Positions 46,023 to 56,069 of a stretch of 64,000 nucleotides of DNA are shown here, piece by piece; the stretch's first letter is position 1; every line of letters starts with the position of its first letter. The notes below the pieces were generated by a model that had not been told where the DNA came from, made no database searches, and was given only the letters and a program-made list of their open reading frames with translations. The DNA is from Thermococcus profundus (lineage in GTDB: Archaea > Methanobacteriota_B > Thermococci > Thermococcales > Thermococcaceae). A program made the translations under genes and the position numbers. The DNA is taken from the NCBI RefSeq assembly GCF_002214585.1, contig NZ_CP014862.1:1922001-1986000 (forward strand), written 5' to 3'.

Positions 46023-47354
46023 ATGAACGACATTAAAACAGTCGGGACTTCCCTCAACGGAAGCAGCGAGAAGCCCAGGTTCCTGCAGCTGGTTTTTGTC
46101 GATATCAACGGTGCCTCAAAGGGCATGGAGATCCCAATGGAGAGGTACGAGGAGGCCATAAACGAAGGGATAGCATTCGACGGCTCCTCCATACCCGGGT
46201 TCCAGGGAATAGAGGACAGCGACCTCGTGTTTAAGGCAGACCCCTCAACCTATGCAGAAGTGCCGTGGGAGGGAATAGGGAGGGTTTACGGCTACGTATA
46301 CAAAGGCGGAAAACCCTACGGGGCGGATCCCAGGGGAGTCCTCAGGGAGGTGTTAGAGGATCTCGAGAAGAGGGGGTTCAAAGCATACATCGGTCCAGAA
46401 CCAGAGTTCTATCTCTTCAAGAAGAACGGCACCTGGAAGTTCGATATTCCTGACGGCGGCGGTTACTTCGACCTCGTAACCCTCGACAAAGCTAGGAACG
46501 TCAGAAGGGAGATAGCGCTCTACATGCCTTCCTTCGGCCTGATTCCAGAGGTTCTCCACCATGAAGTAGGAAGGAGTCAGCACGAGATAGACTTCCGATA
46601 CGATGAGGCCCTGAGAACGGCGGACAACGTAGTGAGCTTTAAGTACATTGTTAAGGCAGTGGCGGAGATGAACGGTCTCCACGCCACGTTCATGCCCAAA
46701 CCTATCCACGACTTCCCCGGCAATGGAATGCACCTTCACATAAGCCTGTGGGGGGAAGGGGAAAACGTTTTCATCGGCGAAGAAGGGCTCAGCGAGACGG
46801 CCCTCCACTTCGTAGGGGGAATCCTTAAGCATGCGAAGGCCCTTGCCGCGGTCACGAACCCAACGGTCAACAGCTACAAGCGTCTGGTTCCCGGCTATGA
46901 AGCCCCGGTCTACGTGAGCTGGGGATATCGGAACAGGAGTACTTTGATCCGCGTTCCAACGTTCTGGGGCAATGCTGCCAGGATAGAATACCGCTGTCCG
47001 GACCCCAGTGCAAACCCGTACCTGGCATTTGCGGCGGTTCTCACCGCGGGACTCGACGGGATAAGGAAAAAGATCGAACCGTCGGCTTACGTTGAGGAGA
47101 ACGTTTATGAAATGGGCGAAGCGGAGAGGACCGAGCTCGGTATAGAGACCCTCCCTTCGAATCTCGGAGAGGCCCTCGAAGAATTGAAGAGGGACAGAGT
47201 CATCAGGGATGCCCTCAGCGGGATATACAGGAACTTCATTGAGTACAAGGAGAGGGAATGGGAGAACTACGTCGAGTTCCTCAGCTCTCGGGAACTGCCA
47301 CTGGAGACGAAGGAAGTAACCGAGTGGGAGCTGGAGAGGTATTTCTACATTTGA
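46023..47354 (+). CDS. glnA: glutamine synthetase, type I
   Basis: 443 residues, typical of the GSI-alpha form without the adenylylation loop. Motifs: FVDINGASKGMEIPM, FDGSSIPGF, GPEPEFYLF, NGMHLHISLW with the metal-binding His, NPTVNSYKRLVPGYEAPVYV, and IEYRCPDPSANPYL. It makes glutamine from glutamate, ammonia and ATP. GGTGATG precedes the ATG. It has its own promoter region with repeats and no operon partner. Confidence 0.96.
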   Translation: MNDIKTVGTSLNGSSEKPRFLQLVFVDINGASKGMEIPMERYEEAINEGIAFDGSSIPGFQGIEDSDLVFKADPSTYAEVPWEGIGRVYGYVYKGGKPYGADPRGVLREVLEDLEKRGFKAYIGPEPEFYLFKKNGTWKFDIPDGGGYFDLVTLDKARNVRREIALYMPSFGLIPEVLHHEVGRSQHEIDFRYDEALRTADNVVSFKYIVKAVAEMNGLHATFMPKPIHDFPGNGMHLHISLWGEGENVFIGEEGLSETALHFVGGILKHAKALAAVTNPTVNSYKRLVPGYEAPVYVSWGYRNRSTLIRVPTFWGNAARIEYRCPDPSANPYLAFAAVLTAGLDGIRKKIEPSAYVEENVYEMGEAERTELGIETLPSNLGEALEELKRDRVIRDALSGIYRNFIEYKEREWENYVEFLSSRELPLETKEVTEWELERYFYI

Positions 47355-47415
47355 CCCTTCATTTTCTCCTGCGGGATGCGTAGAGGTCAGCCAGAGGGCG
47401 GGAGTGGCCCCACGT

Positions 47416-48288
47416 CTAATGGGCCTCCTCAAGGACGGCCCCTTCCGGCTCTTCTTTCCCGCCTATGTGGACGAGGATGGAGCCCCCGATTATCATGGCG
47501 GCACCGACGAGCTGTTTTGGTGTCAGCCTCTCCCCAAAGAGGAGAAAAGCCAGGAGTATTGCCACGACAGGCTCTATTGTTGCTATTATACTCGCCCTGC
47601 TAACCTCAACCTCTTTGAGGGCGTGGTTGTAGAGAATGTATCCAAAGAACGTCGGAAACAGGGCCAGTGCAAACAAGTAAGGAACTGCACCAAAGGGAAC
47701 CTTGAAGTCGGTGAAGGGCACCAGGAAAAACAGGCCGAACAGAAGGGTGTAGAACAGCGCTTTCTCAGGTTCTTCCTTCCTCACCGCGAACTTGGCCAGC
47801 ACCCCGTATAGGGCATAGGTGAATCCGGTGAGGAGGCCGAAGATAAGGGCTCTGGTAGAGAAACCGTTTCCAGCGCCGTTGACGAGCACAACTCCAACCA
47901 TCACGAGGAGGAGGGCAAAAAGCTTCTCTGAAGTGAGTTCCTCTCCAAATATCAATCTCCCCAGGATTATAGAGTACACCGGCGCGGTGTAGAGGAGGAG
48001 AACAGCAAAGGAAACGGAGGATATCGTGACCGTGTAGAAGTAGAGGGTATAGAAGAGGAATATGCTGAAGAAGCCGTAGAGGGCGTAGAACTTGAGCCTG
48101 GAGCGGTCAATTGAAAAGCCGATGCCCCTAACGCTGAGATACGCCGCCAGAAGGATTATGGCAAACAGAACCCTGTAGAAGACCATCGTGAAGGTACTCA
48201 GTCCAAAGCCGTTGAGGTACTTGGCGAATATGCCGAGGGTCCCCCACATGCTCGCGGCCAGAAAAACGAAGAGGTAACCGCGCCTCAT
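47416..48288 (-). CDS. EamA-family (DMT) transporter
   Basis: 290 residues, ten hydrophobic segments in two halves (ASMWGTLGIFAKYLN; GLLTGFTYALYGVLAKF), ending with IIGGSILVHIGG. GAGGTGAG precedes the ATG. It follows the 156-residue membrane protein gene by 5 bp and converges on glnA. Substrate unknown. Confidence 0.88.
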   Translation of the reverse strand: MRRGYLFVFLAASMWGTLGIFAKYLNGFGLSTFTMVFYRVLFAIILLAAYLSVRGIGFSIDRSRLKFYALYGFFSIFLFYTLYFYTVTISSVSFAVLLLYTAPVYSIILGRLIFGEELTSEKLFALLLVMVGVVLVNGAGNGFSTRALIFGLLTGFTYALYGVLAKFAVRKEEPEKALFYTLLFGLFFLVPFTDFKVPFGAVPYLFALALFPTFFGYILYNHALKEVEVSRASIIATIEPVVAILLAFLLFGERLTPKQLVGAAMIIGGSILVHIGGKEEPEGAVLEEAH

Positions 48289-48292
48289 TGGC

Positions 48293-48763
48293 TCACCTCT
48301 TTCGGGAGGATCTTATGTCACCTATCATACGGATGTAGCCCTGAACGGCCAAGACCAGGCCAACTATGAAGAACAGGAACGCGAGGAGGGAGAGGTACGC
48401 AAGCGGGTAATCTGTAGCCCTAACCGTGTAGTCGTAGCTGACGTTCCCAGATAAAACCTCAACACTGGGGCGAAGGGAGGGGGTCACGTTAACCAGGCCG
48501 GTAACCGAGTAGGTGACGTTGTTAACTGAGACGCTGGCGTTAGTCGAGTTCAGAAGGAGAACCCTTTTGTAGGTGTAGTAGGCTCTCTCAAAGTGATCGT
48601 CACCAATAACGTGGAGTCCGGGGCCCAGATGGCCGCTCTCATGGTAATTCTTCTCGATCCCGTACATGCTCGCCAGGGAGAGAACGAGCGCAAGGACCAG
48701 AAGGAGAAAGCCCACCTTTATCAGGGCGTACTTAAAAGCCAACCTTAGGGGTTCGAGAACCAT
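48293..48763 (-). CDS. membrane protein with external loop domain, unknown
   Basis: 156 residues: one TM segment at about 14-32, an external domain of about 90 residues with four N-x-S/T sites, and a second TM at about 122-143, then a basic end (RSSRKR). The start ATG 48763 follows GGTGGTGG. It lies between the oppF gene (31 bp upstream) and an EamA transporter. Likely N-glycosylated outside. Family not recognised. Confidence 0.7.
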   Translation of the reverse strand: MVLEPLRLAFKYALIKVGFLLLVLALVLSLASMYGIEKNYHESGHLGPGLHVIGDDHFERAYYTYKRVLLLNSTNASVSVNNVTYSVTGLVNVTPSLRPSVEVLSGNVSYDYTVRATDYPLAYLSLLAFLFFIVGLVLAVQGYIRMIGDIRSSRKR

Positions 48764-48793
48764 TTCCACCACCAAAATAAAAGTTGAGAAAGG

Positions 48794-49801
48794 TCAGAAC
48801 TTGCCGACCAGGTGGCACTCCGCGAAGTGGTTGTGCTCGTATTCTATCAGCTTGGGGTGCTCCACGTCGCAGAGACCCTTCTGGGCGTAGATGCACCTCG
48901 GGTGGAAGCGGCATCCGGGCGGCACGTTGGCGGCGCTAGGAACCTCACCCTTGATCGGAAGCTCCTTGATGACGTTCCTCCTCTCGGGCTTCGGCTCTGG
49001 AACTGCAGCGAGCAGGGCCCTGGTGTACGGGTGGAGCGGGTTGTCAATGACGCGCTTTGCCGGTCCCATCTCAACGATCCTTCCGAGGTACATGACAGCC
49101 ATCCAGTCCGCGAAGTACCTTGCCGTGGACATGTCGTGGGTGATGTAGAGGTAGGTGACGCCCATCTTCTCCTTGAGCTCCTTCATGAGCTCGAGAACCT
49201 CTGCACGGATCGACACGTCGAGCATCGAAACCGGCTCGTCGGCGACGATGAACGTAGGATTGAGGATCAGCGCACGGGCGATGGCAACACGCTGCCTCTG
49301 ACCACCTGAGAGCATGTGCGGGAACCTTCCGACGTAGTCCTCTGGCGGCGTTATCTTGACCATCTCAAGGGCCTTGTAGATGAGCTCCTCGCGCTCCGCC
49401 CTGGTCTCACCGATGCCGTGTATGAGGAGCGGCTCCTCGAGGATGTCGAATATCCTGAACCTCGGGTTCATTGAACTGAATGGATCCTGGAATATTATCT
49501 GGACCTTCCTCCTGTAGGCCAGGACGTCCTCCTTGGACCTTATGTCGGTGACGTCCTGCCCCTCGAGGTATATCCTGCCGTCTGTCGGCTCCAGGAGCTT
49601 GACTATTAGCTTTCCAGTTGTGGACTTACCACAGCCGCTCTCACCCACGAGGGCAAAGACCTGCTGTTTCTCAATCTCAAAGTTTATGCCATCGACGGCC
49701 TTGACGTACCTCTGCGGAGCACCCTTGAGAGTGTCCATGAACGTCCTCTTAATGGGGAAGTACTTCTTAAGGTTCTCAACTTTAAGTACCGGCTCGGCCA
49801 T
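48794..49801 (-). CDS. oppF: oligopeptide ABC transporter ATP-binding protein F
   Basis: 335 residues. Walker [13 protein letters not shown] (about 54-65), Q-loop FQDPFSSMNPRF, signature LSGGQRQRVAIARAL, Walker B TFIVADEP and the His switch YITHDMS. The C-terminal oligopeptide extension has CRFHPRCIYAQKGLC. With OppD it drives the importer formed by the preceding four genes. Last gene of the operon; 10 bp after oppD. Confidence 0.93.
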   Translation of the reverse strand: MAEPVLKVENLKKYFPIKRTFMDTLKGAPQRYVKAVDGINFEIEKQQVFALVGESGCGKSTTGKLIVKLLEPTDGRIYLEGQDVTDIRSKEDVLAYRRKVQIIFQDPFSSMNPRFRIFDILEEPLLIHGIGETRAEREELIYKALEMVKITPPEDYVGRFPHMLSGGQRQRVAIARALILNPTFIVADEPVSMLDVSIRAEVLELMKELKEKMGVTYLYITHDMSTARYFADWMAVMYLGRIVEMGPAKRVIDNPLHPYTRALLAAVPEPKPERRNVIKELPIKGEVPSAANVPPGCRFHPRCIYAQKGLCDVEHPKLIEYEHNHFAECHLVGKF

Positions 49802-49811
49802 TTCTCACACC

Positions 49812-50771
49812 TCACAGCAACCAGCATGCGGCGTAGTGGTCCTTATCAATCTCCTTCAGCTCGGGGATCTGCTCCCTGCAGACGTCCATGGCGTAGGGGC
49901 ACCTCGGGTGGAAGCGGCATCCGCTCGGCGGGTGGATGAGGTTGGGCGGCTGTCCGGGGATGAACTCGAGTTTGTCAACGTCTTCGTGAAGCCTCGGAAT
50001 GGAAGCCAGGAGCTTCTGGGTGTACGGGTGGGCCGGCTCGTAGTAGATCTTCTCACTGTCGCCAATCTCGACTATCTTTCCGGCGTACATGATGGCAACG
50101 CGGTCGCTGATCTCGGCGAGGATGCTGAGGTCGTGGGTGATGAAGATCATCGAGAGGCCCAGATCCTTCTTGAGCTTCTTCAGGAGGTTTATGATCTGAG
50201 CCTGAACGACGACGTCGAGGGCAGTGGTTGGCTCATCCGCTATAACGACGTCCGGCTCAAGAAGGAGCGCCGAAGCTATGACGACACGCTGCTTCATACC
50301 ACCCGAGAGCTCGTGGGGATAGCGGTAGACGATGTCCGGATCGAGACCGACGAGCTCGAGGTACTTCTGAGCCCTGTCGATAGCCTCGTCCTTGCTCATG
50401 TCGGTGTGGAGCAACAGCGGCTCTATCATCTGATAGCCAACTGTGTAAACTGGGTTAAGGGCGTTCATGGCACCCTGGAAGATCATGGCTATCTTCTGCC
50501 AGCGTATCTCCCTTCTCAGTACGTCCTCGGGGAGGCCAACTATCTCCCTTCCATCGATCTTAATGCTGCCGTCGACTATCTTTCCCGGAGGGGTCGGCAT
50601 GCCCAAAAGGGTGAAGCCGAGGGAGGACTTGCCGCATCCGCTCTCGCCGGCAAGTCCAAGGACCTCACCCTTCTTGAGGTTGAAGGTCAGGTCGTCAACG
50701 GCCCTAACGACACCCTTACTCGTGAAGTAATACATTTTGAGGTTCCTAACTTCAAGGACGTTCCTTGCCAT
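49812..50771 (-). CDS. oppD: oligopeptide ABC transporter ATP-binding protein D
   Basis: 319 residues. Walker [13 protein letters not shown]-loop [12 protein letters not shown], signature [15 protein letters not shown], Walker [13 protein letters not shown], His switch ITHDLS. The C-terminal extension [14 protein letters not shown] is the usual OppD/DppD tail. It sits 10 bp after the oppC stop, with GGTG before its ATG. Confidence 0.94.
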   Translation of the reverse strand: MARNVLEVRNLKMYYFTSKGVVRAVDDLTFNLKKGEVLGLAGESGCGKSSLGFTLLGMPTPPGKIVDGSIKIDGREIVGLPEDVLRREIRWQKIAMIFQGAMNALNPVYTVGYQMIEPLLLHTDMSKDEAIDRAQKYLELVGLDPDIVYRYPHELSGGMKQRVVIASALLLEPDVVIADEPTTALDVVVQAQIINLLKKLKKDLGLSMIFITHDLSILAEISDRVAIMYAGKIVEIGDSEKIYYEPAHPYTQKLLASIPRLHEDVDKLEFIPGQPPNLIHPPSGCRFHPRCPYAMDVCREQIPELKEIDKDHYAACWLL

Positions 50772-50781
50772 TCAAACCACC

Positions 50782-52266
50782 TCACAGCCTCCTGAGCCTC
50801 GGGTTGAGTATCCTATCCAGGGCCGTACCTATGAGGACGAACGTAAGTCCGACGACCGCAATTCCAAGTCCAGGTGGAAGAACCCACCACCAGTATCCCT
50901 TAGTGGCCGCGGACTGCACCTCTGCATCGTGGAGTATCTGGCCCCATGTAACTGAGGTCGGATCACCGAGACCGAGGAAGCTCAGGGAAGCTTCACTGAT
51001 AACCGCGATTGGAACGTTGAGGGCTATAACTGCGAAAGCGTACGGGAGGAGCTGCGGGAGCATGTGCTTGAATATGATCCTTCCCGTTCCGGCACCAAGG
51101 GCCCTTGCAGCCTCAACGTAGGTCTGCTCCTTGATCTGAAGGGCCATACTCCTCGATATCCTCGCTATTCCCATCCATCCGAAGACGACGAGCAGGAGGA
51201 CTATCATGCTGAGGGGAATGTGTCCCATGGTGGCTCCTATGAGGATCAGGATCGGGAGCGAGGGAATTGAGCTGAAGAGCTCGTTTATACGCATGAGCAC
51301 TTCATCCGCGTTTCCTCCAAGGTAGGCGCTGGTAACACCGTAGACTATTCCTATGATAGTGCTGAGGAGCGAGACCGTGATACCGATAACGAGGGAGACC
51401 CTGCTTCCCCAGATGATGGCCGCCCAGAGATCCCTGCCCTGATAGTCGGTACCCATGCTTCCATAGACGCGGCCGAGGAAGGTTACGTGCAGGTTGTCAA
51501 CTTTCACGTCAGTTCTGAATGGTTTGGTGATAGTAACCTTTAGAGTGTAGGTACCGTGAAGGGTCTGCGGGTTGCTGATTATCTCATCCACGAGCCCAGT
51601 GGCGTTCTTGGAGCTGTATGCGCTGGGATCCACAACGGCGAAGAGGGGCCTGACCATATCCCTGATGAGGACGACCTCAACCGGAACGTCATCGGGGCTG
51701 ATGGTCTTGCCGGTGACCTCCTTGTAGAGCCAGATGTAGGTGGCCTTCTTGATGTTTCCGTCCCTTCCTATGGCTATTGACATACCCGAGCTGAGAGGCT
51801 TTTTCTCCACGAGGGGCACGGTCCTCCCATCCGGCCTCTCAAGGTAAACGCTTATTTTGGGCTGGAACGGTGATCCAGGTGGGACTGTAACGTTGAAGCC
51901 CTTGATCAGTATACCCTTCGGCCCGTAGTAGTAATCATCGGAGAGGTTGTACTGGACCTCTATCGTCATGCTCCTCTTCTGGTTGTCAACGTGGACGTTG
52001 GGGGAATCAACAGTGTAAACCTGCTGGGGCACGAGATCCTTACTCGTGAACATGTTGTACCAGGTTGGCGGAACGGTCTGGGGGTAGGCCTCCCAGTACT
52101 GGGGGTCCCTCCACTTGTCCGGGAAGTTGGGCTCGGTTATTATCGGGGCGGCGGCCGCCACGACCACGAGCAGGATAAGCAATATCAGACCCAGCATTCC
52201 AGTCTTCTCTCGTTTGAACTCGTTAGCGAACTCTGATAGGCTCTCCTTAAAGTCAACCCATCTCAT
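50782..52266 (-). CDS. oppC: oligopeptide ABC transporter permease C with long external domain
   Basis: 494 residues, much longer than the usual ~300 for OppC. After TM1 (about 22-45) there is an external domain of about 220 residues, beta-rich (STYLE: EVQYNLSDDYYYGPKGILIK), before the permease core of five TM segments with the EAA-type loop EAARALGAGTGRIIF. The insert may meet the binding protein. It pairs with OppB 11 bp upstream to form the channel. Confidence 0.92.
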   Translation of the reverse strand: MRWVDFKESLSEFANEFKREKTGMLGLILLILLVVVAAAAPIITEPNFPDKWRDPQYWEAYPQTVPPTWYNMFTSKDLVPQQVYTVDSPNVHVDNQKRSMTIEVQYNLSDDYYYGPKGILIKGFNVTVPPGSPFQPKISVYLERPDGRTVPLVEKKPLSSGMSIAIGRDGNIKKATYIWLYKEVTGKTISPDDVPVEVVLIRDMVRPLFAVVDPSAYSSKNATGLVDEIISNPQTLHGTYTLKVTITKPFRTDVKVDNLHVTFLGRVYGSMGTDYQGRDLWAAIIWGSRVSLVIGITVSLLSTIIGIVYGVTSAYLGGNADEVLMRINELFSSIPSLPILILIGATMGHIPLSMIVLLLVVFGWMGIARISRSMALQIKEQTYVEAARALGAGTGRIIFKHMLPQLLPYAFAVIALNVPIAVISEASLSFLGLGDPTSVTWGQILHDAEVQSAATKGYWWWVLPPGLGIAVVGLTFVLIGTALDRILNPRLRRL

Positions 52267-52277
52267 TCCTTACCACC

Positions 52278-53321
52278 TCACATCTTGGCTGAGGCACCGA
52301 CCTTGACACGCGGGTCGAGGAATCCGTAGATCATGTCCGCAAGCACGACGCCGCTGAGGTACAGAACCACCGAGAAGTAGGTAAGACCTATGACGATGTT
52401 GGTCTCACCCTGGTTGAGCGCCATCCAGTAGAGCATTCCCATTCCCGGGTAGCTGAAGACCTGCTCGCTGATTATTGCTCCACCAAGGGATCCGAGGAGG
52501 GAGAATATGACCATTGTCACTATCGGGGGAGCTGCTGCACGGAGGGCGTGGCCGTAGATGACCTTCCTCTCGGGGAGACCCTTGGCCCTGGCGGCCATGA
52601 TGAAGTCCTCCTGGAGGGTTCCTATCATGATGTTCCTAGTAGTCCATGCCCATCCACCGAAGGCCACGAATACGAACGTCAACACGGGGAGGGCGAGCTT
52701 GTGTATCTTATCAAGTATCGTGTCAGTTGGGAGGAAGTTGGACTGAAGCGGGAACCAGCCGAGCTTGTAGGCGAATATGAGGATGAACATCATTCCTGTC
52801 CACCATGTTGGAAGACTGTACGTCAGGAGGGCGAATATTGAGAGGCTTCTGTCAAAGACGCTTCCAGGCATGTTAGCGGCCCTGACTCCAAGGTAGATAC
52901 CAAGGATCATTGTGATGATCGTTGCCGTGGTGAACAGCACTATGCTCCTCGGGAGGTACATGAAAACTATGTCGCGGACGTTGTTCGTTCCACCAATTGA
53001 AACGGTGCTCTGTCCAAAATCCCACATCAAGGATCGTTTGGTTTTTTCAATGACCTGTCCCCAGAAGGATTTGTCCAGGTTGTACTTCTTTCTGAGGTTC
53101 TGCTCTTCTATAGCACGCTGCCTCCAGTATTCTTCCTCACCAAGAGACTGTTTTATCTTTTTACCTTCCGTCTGATCCCAAGATCTAAGCTCCTCAAACA
53201 GTTTGGACTTGTTGTCCTCCCTAGCGACTTTAACGAAGAGGGCGGACATAATAAGGGTGGCGATCACCAGAACCAAAAGCGCGTTGAGGATTCTAAACAC
53301 GAGGTACTTGCCGTATCCCAT
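52278..53321 (-). CDS. oppB: oligopeptide ABC transporter permease B
   Basis: 347 residues, six TM segments; TM1 is followed by a charged loop of about 85 residues with many Lys/Glu, then the core with the loop AARAKGLPERKVIYGHALR. GAGGTGACC precedes the ATG. A TATA-like element lies 63 bp upstream, so the four permease/ATPase genes may have transcripts separate from the binding-protein gene. Confidence 0.93.
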   Translation of the reverse strand: MGYGKYLVFRILNALLVLVIATLIMSALFVKVAREDNKSKLFEELRSWDQTEGKKIKQSLGEEEYWRQRAIEEQNLRKKYNLDKSFWGQVIEKTKRSLMWDFGQSTVSIGGTNNVRDIVFMYLPRSIVLFTTATIITMILGIYLGVRAANMPGSVFDRSLSIFALLTYSLPTWWTGMMFILIFAYKLGWFPLQSNFLPTDTILDKIHKLALPVLTFVFVAFGGWAWTTRNIMIGTLQEDFIMAARAKGLPERKVIYGHALRAAAPPIVTMVIFSLLGSLGGAIISEQVFSYPGMGMLYWMALNQGETNIVIGLTYFSVVLYLSGVVLADMIYGFLDPRVKVGASAKM

Positions 53322-53383
53322 CTAGGTCACCTCCAAGTTTCTCGGAGTTCCTGAGCGATCTTTTTCGGCTTTGTAAAACTGCC

Positions 53384-53392
53384 TTTAAATAC
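53384..53392 (-). promoter_or_regulatory. internal TATA box before oppB
   Basis: Minus strand GGTATTTAAAGG in the 169-bp gap between the binding-protein gene and oppB fits a BRE/TATA element about 65 nt before the oppB start. Confidence 0.45.
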
Positions 53393-53490
53393 CTTACTGA
53401 ACAGAAATGAGCATAGCAATCAAACATGTACATCAAAAACGTGCTCGATATCTGGATAAACGCAACGAACAAAAGAAAGAAGGGAAGGGA

Positions 53491-56010
53491 TCACTTCCTC
53501 CTCCTGAGGAGGAGCGGTATTATTGCCAGGCCGACGAGAGCGGCCGGACCGCAGATTCCTCCACCACCCTGCTTGCTGGTAGTGGTGGTCTTGCTCGGTG
53601 ATGAGCTGGTGGGCTTGCTGGTTGTGGTCGGCTTGCTGGTTGTCGTGGGCTTGCTGGTAGTAGTCTGCTGGCTGGTAGTGGTGGTTGGCTTGCTGGTTGT
53701 GGTCGTGGTCTCTTCGGAGGAGGTGGTCGTGGTGGTCTCGGCCGGACCAACGAGCTCGCCGACGAACTTGAGGAACTCCCTCACCGTAACGGTGTTCCTG
53801 TGGCCGTGGTCAACACCCATACCGTTCGGGGTGTATCCGTACCAGTTGGTGTAGAAGAACGCCATGTAACCGTCAACCCACTGGGTCGGGAGACCGCTGG
53901 TACCCCAGCCGCCGGTGTAGAGGTTCCACTTGTAGTTGGCCGGGTCCTCAGCAAAGACGACGCTACCGGTCTTCTTCCTGTCCCACAGGTACTTCTCGAC
54001 CTTGAAGCCGACCTTGGTCTCAAGGAGCCTGGCTATGTAGAGACCGATCTCCTTCCTCTCGTCCTCGGTACGGATGAGGAACTTGATGGAAACCGGCTTT
54101 CCGTCGAAGTACCAGTAACCGTCGCTTCTCTTCTCAAGGGTGTGGCCGTACTTGGCGACCTGCTCCTTGGCCTTCTCCATGCCCTGCTCGATGAGGTAGA
54201 GGGCATAGTCCTCGTTGCCGCTGGTGGTCATTCCAAGGGTGTCGTAAACGATCTGGAAGTACTTGTTGGCCGGGTGGCTGGGCCTGATGCAGCCGAGCAT
54301 TGGGGCACCGCTACCCTGGTAGATGTTCTGGACGATGTAGTCCCTGCTGATGAGCCAGTTCATAGCGTACCTGACCTCCCTGATGGCGAACGGGTTGAAG
54401 TAAACGCTGTCACCAACGGTGACTATCGGGGCATCCTTGTCCGGGTCGTGCCAGTCGTTGATGGTCAGCTCGTTGTAGGAGCTGGCGCTCTTGAAGAGCT
54501 TGAGGTTGTTGAGGACGTCCTCACCAAGGCCCTGGAACTTGCCGGCCGGGAACGCGTAGGAGAGGATGTCGTAGTCGCCCTTGGCAACTGAGAGAATGGC
54601 GGTATCCTGACCCTGGACACCCACGTACTCGATCTCGTCAGGCACACCGTCGATCGGAAGCCCGCTGTCGGTGCCGAGGACGTGCCTCTCGCCGGTGAAC
54701 TTCTTGAGCTTGAGGTAGAGGGCGTTCGGGTCATACTTAACGAGCATGTAAGGACCGTTGCTTATAAAGAGGTGGTTGTACTGGTTGAAGAAGTTGATGT
54801 CAGCCTGGAACCTGTCCTTGGCGGCGCTCCAGTCGATTCCCGGGAAGTTGTCCTTGGCGTTGCCGTTCATTATCTCCTGCATGATCTTGACGACGTCAGC
54901 GGCGTGCTCCTTGGTGATGAGGTCGAGCCAGAGGATTCCCTCGCCAGAGCTGCTGAAGGAGTAGGTCTTGTCGATGCCGTACTTCTTAGCGTTGGCGACG
55001 AGCTCGCCCATGGCCCAGTAGAGCTCCCACGGAACGCTCGGGTACATGCTGTAGTAAGCAGCGATCTGATCGTCCGCAAGCGGGTGGGTGTACTTACCGT
55101 AGACGGTGAAGCCGTCGTCAGTGAACTCGTAACCGAGGATGTTCTTGAGGTAGGCACCAGTTGAGGAGAGGCCAGAGTCGTAGTACGGGTCGTTCGGGTA
55201 GTCCTCGTATGCCCAGGTGTAGTAGAAGGCGATGTAGTTCTTTATGTCGTTGATGTCGCCCTTAACGCCGTTGTGCCACTCGCCGATGTCGCAGTGGAAG
55301 GTAACCTTGGCCTTATAGTCCTCGCCTGCGTGGGCGGCTATCCATCCCTGGGTCTGGTTGTAGATGACGGCATCATCTGGAACCTTACCAGGGGTCTTGT
55401 CGATTTCCCAGGTGCACCTGTATGGGGAGTAGATACCGTCGAAGTTGGTGGCTCCACCGTAGTCAGTTATGAGGGTGGAGACCCTAACGCTGTAAACGTC
55501 GGTGAGGCCGCCGACCGGGTTGAACGGGCTCATGAACATGGCACCGGTTGAGGCGAACTGGGCGATTTTGAGCTTTCCGTCAGGGGTCTTGGCGGTCATT
55601 GGGCTCCAGCGGGTTGCAAGACCAACGTTCGGGTCGGCAACGATGTCCTGGATCCTGTTCTTGTTGGCCGGGAAGAAGGTCCAGGTCTCGACGATGAAGA
55701 CGCGCGGGCTCTCGAAGATACCGAGACCCATATTGATCTTCGCGAGATCCCAGAACTGGTCTGGGTTGGTAACCTCAATGGTCTTGTTGTGGAACTCGGC
55801 GGTGAAGTATGCAGTCAGCTCCGTGGAGTTGTCAAGGGTCATGTCGAGGATGTCTCCAAGATCCTCGGCCGTCTTGTAGTACTTCGTTTCAAACGCCTGA
55901 AGGGCTGCATTGATGTATGCATTCTCATCCTCTGCAGCCGCTGGCTGGACAAAGAAAACACTAAACACCATCAAACCTATTATAAACAAACTGAAAACTT
56001 TCCTGCTCAT
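53491..56010 (-). CDS. oppA: peptide-binding protein of ABC transporter, CGP-CTERM anchored
   Basis: 839 residues. Signal peptide about 1-26 (FFVQPAAA-EDEN). The body (about 30-760) is a bacterial family 5 extracellular solute-binding protein, seen in the middle as VGDSVYFNPFAIREVRYAMNWLISRDY. A Thr/Ser/Lys/Pro linker (about 765-815) resembles an O-glycosylated stalk. The end CGPAALVGLAIIPLLLRRRK is the CGP-CTERM sorting signal known from Thermococcales, so the protein is probably processed and fixed to the membrane. GGAGG before the ATG. It captures peptides, or possibly sugars, for OppBCDF. Confidence 0.92.
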   Translation of the reverse strand: MSRKVFSLFIIGLMVFSVFFVQPAAAEDENAYINAALQAFETKYYKTAEDLGDILDMTLDNSTELTAYFTAEFHNKTIEVTNPDQFWDLAKINMGLGIFESPRVFIVETWTFFPANKNRIQDIVADPNVGLATRWSPMTAKTPDGKLKIAQFASTGAMFMSPFNPVGGLTDVYSVRVSTLITDYGGATNFDGIYSPYRCTWEIDKTPGKVPDDAVIYNQTQGWIAAHAGEDYKAKVTFHCDIGEWHNGVKGDINDIKNYIAFYYTWAYEDYPNDPYYDSGLSSTGAYLKNILGYEFTDDGFTVYGKYTHPLADDQIAAYYSMYPSVPWELYWAMGELVANAKKYGIDKTYSFSSSGEGILWLDLITKEHAADVVKIMQEIMNGNAKDNFPGIDWSAAKDRFQADINFFNQYNHLFISNGPYMLVKYDPNALYLKLKKFTGERHVLGTDSGLPIDGVPDEIEYVGVQGQDTAILSVAKGDYDILSYAFPAGKFQGLGEDVLNNLKLFKSASSYNELTINDWHDPDKDAPIVTVGDSVYFNPFAIREVRYAMNWLISRDYIVQNIYQGSGAPMLGCIRPSHPANKYFQIVYDTLGMTTSGNEDYALYLIEQGMEKAKEQVAKYGHTLEKRSDGYWYFDGKPVSIKFLIRTEDERKEIGLYIARLLETKVGFKVEKYLWDRKKTGSVVFAEDPANYKWNLYTGGWGTSGLPTQWVDGYMAFFYTNWYGYTPNGMGVDHGHRNTVTVREFLKFVGELVGPAETTTTTSSEETTTTTSKPTTTTSQQTTTSKPTTTSKPTTTSKPTSSSPSKTTTTSKQGGGGICGPAALVGLAIIPLLLRRRK
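53606..53710. repeat. degenerate tandem repeat encoding Thr-rich stalk
   Basis: Repeats built on GGCTTGCTGGTTGTGGT and close variants on the plus strand encode successive SKPTTT/SQQTTT units of the linker in the overlapping binding-protein gene. Such runs can change length between strains. Confidence 0.75.
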
Positions 56011-56069
56011 ATTTCACTGCCTCCTTTCAGTTTTGGCACGTCTGCCTTCTATAGGCTATGGCAGCATTA

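Noticed and set aside
46353-47432. 359-codon minus-strand frame opposite glnA
   Set aside because: Fully antisense to an unmistakable glutamine synthetase.
49533-50795. 420-codon plus-strand frame across oppD and oppF
   Set aside because: Antisense shadow of two ABC ATPases with full motif sets.
53606-53710. CRISPR-like repeat array
   Set aside because: Repeats are degenerate, without spacers, and encode a Thr-rich linker in frame.
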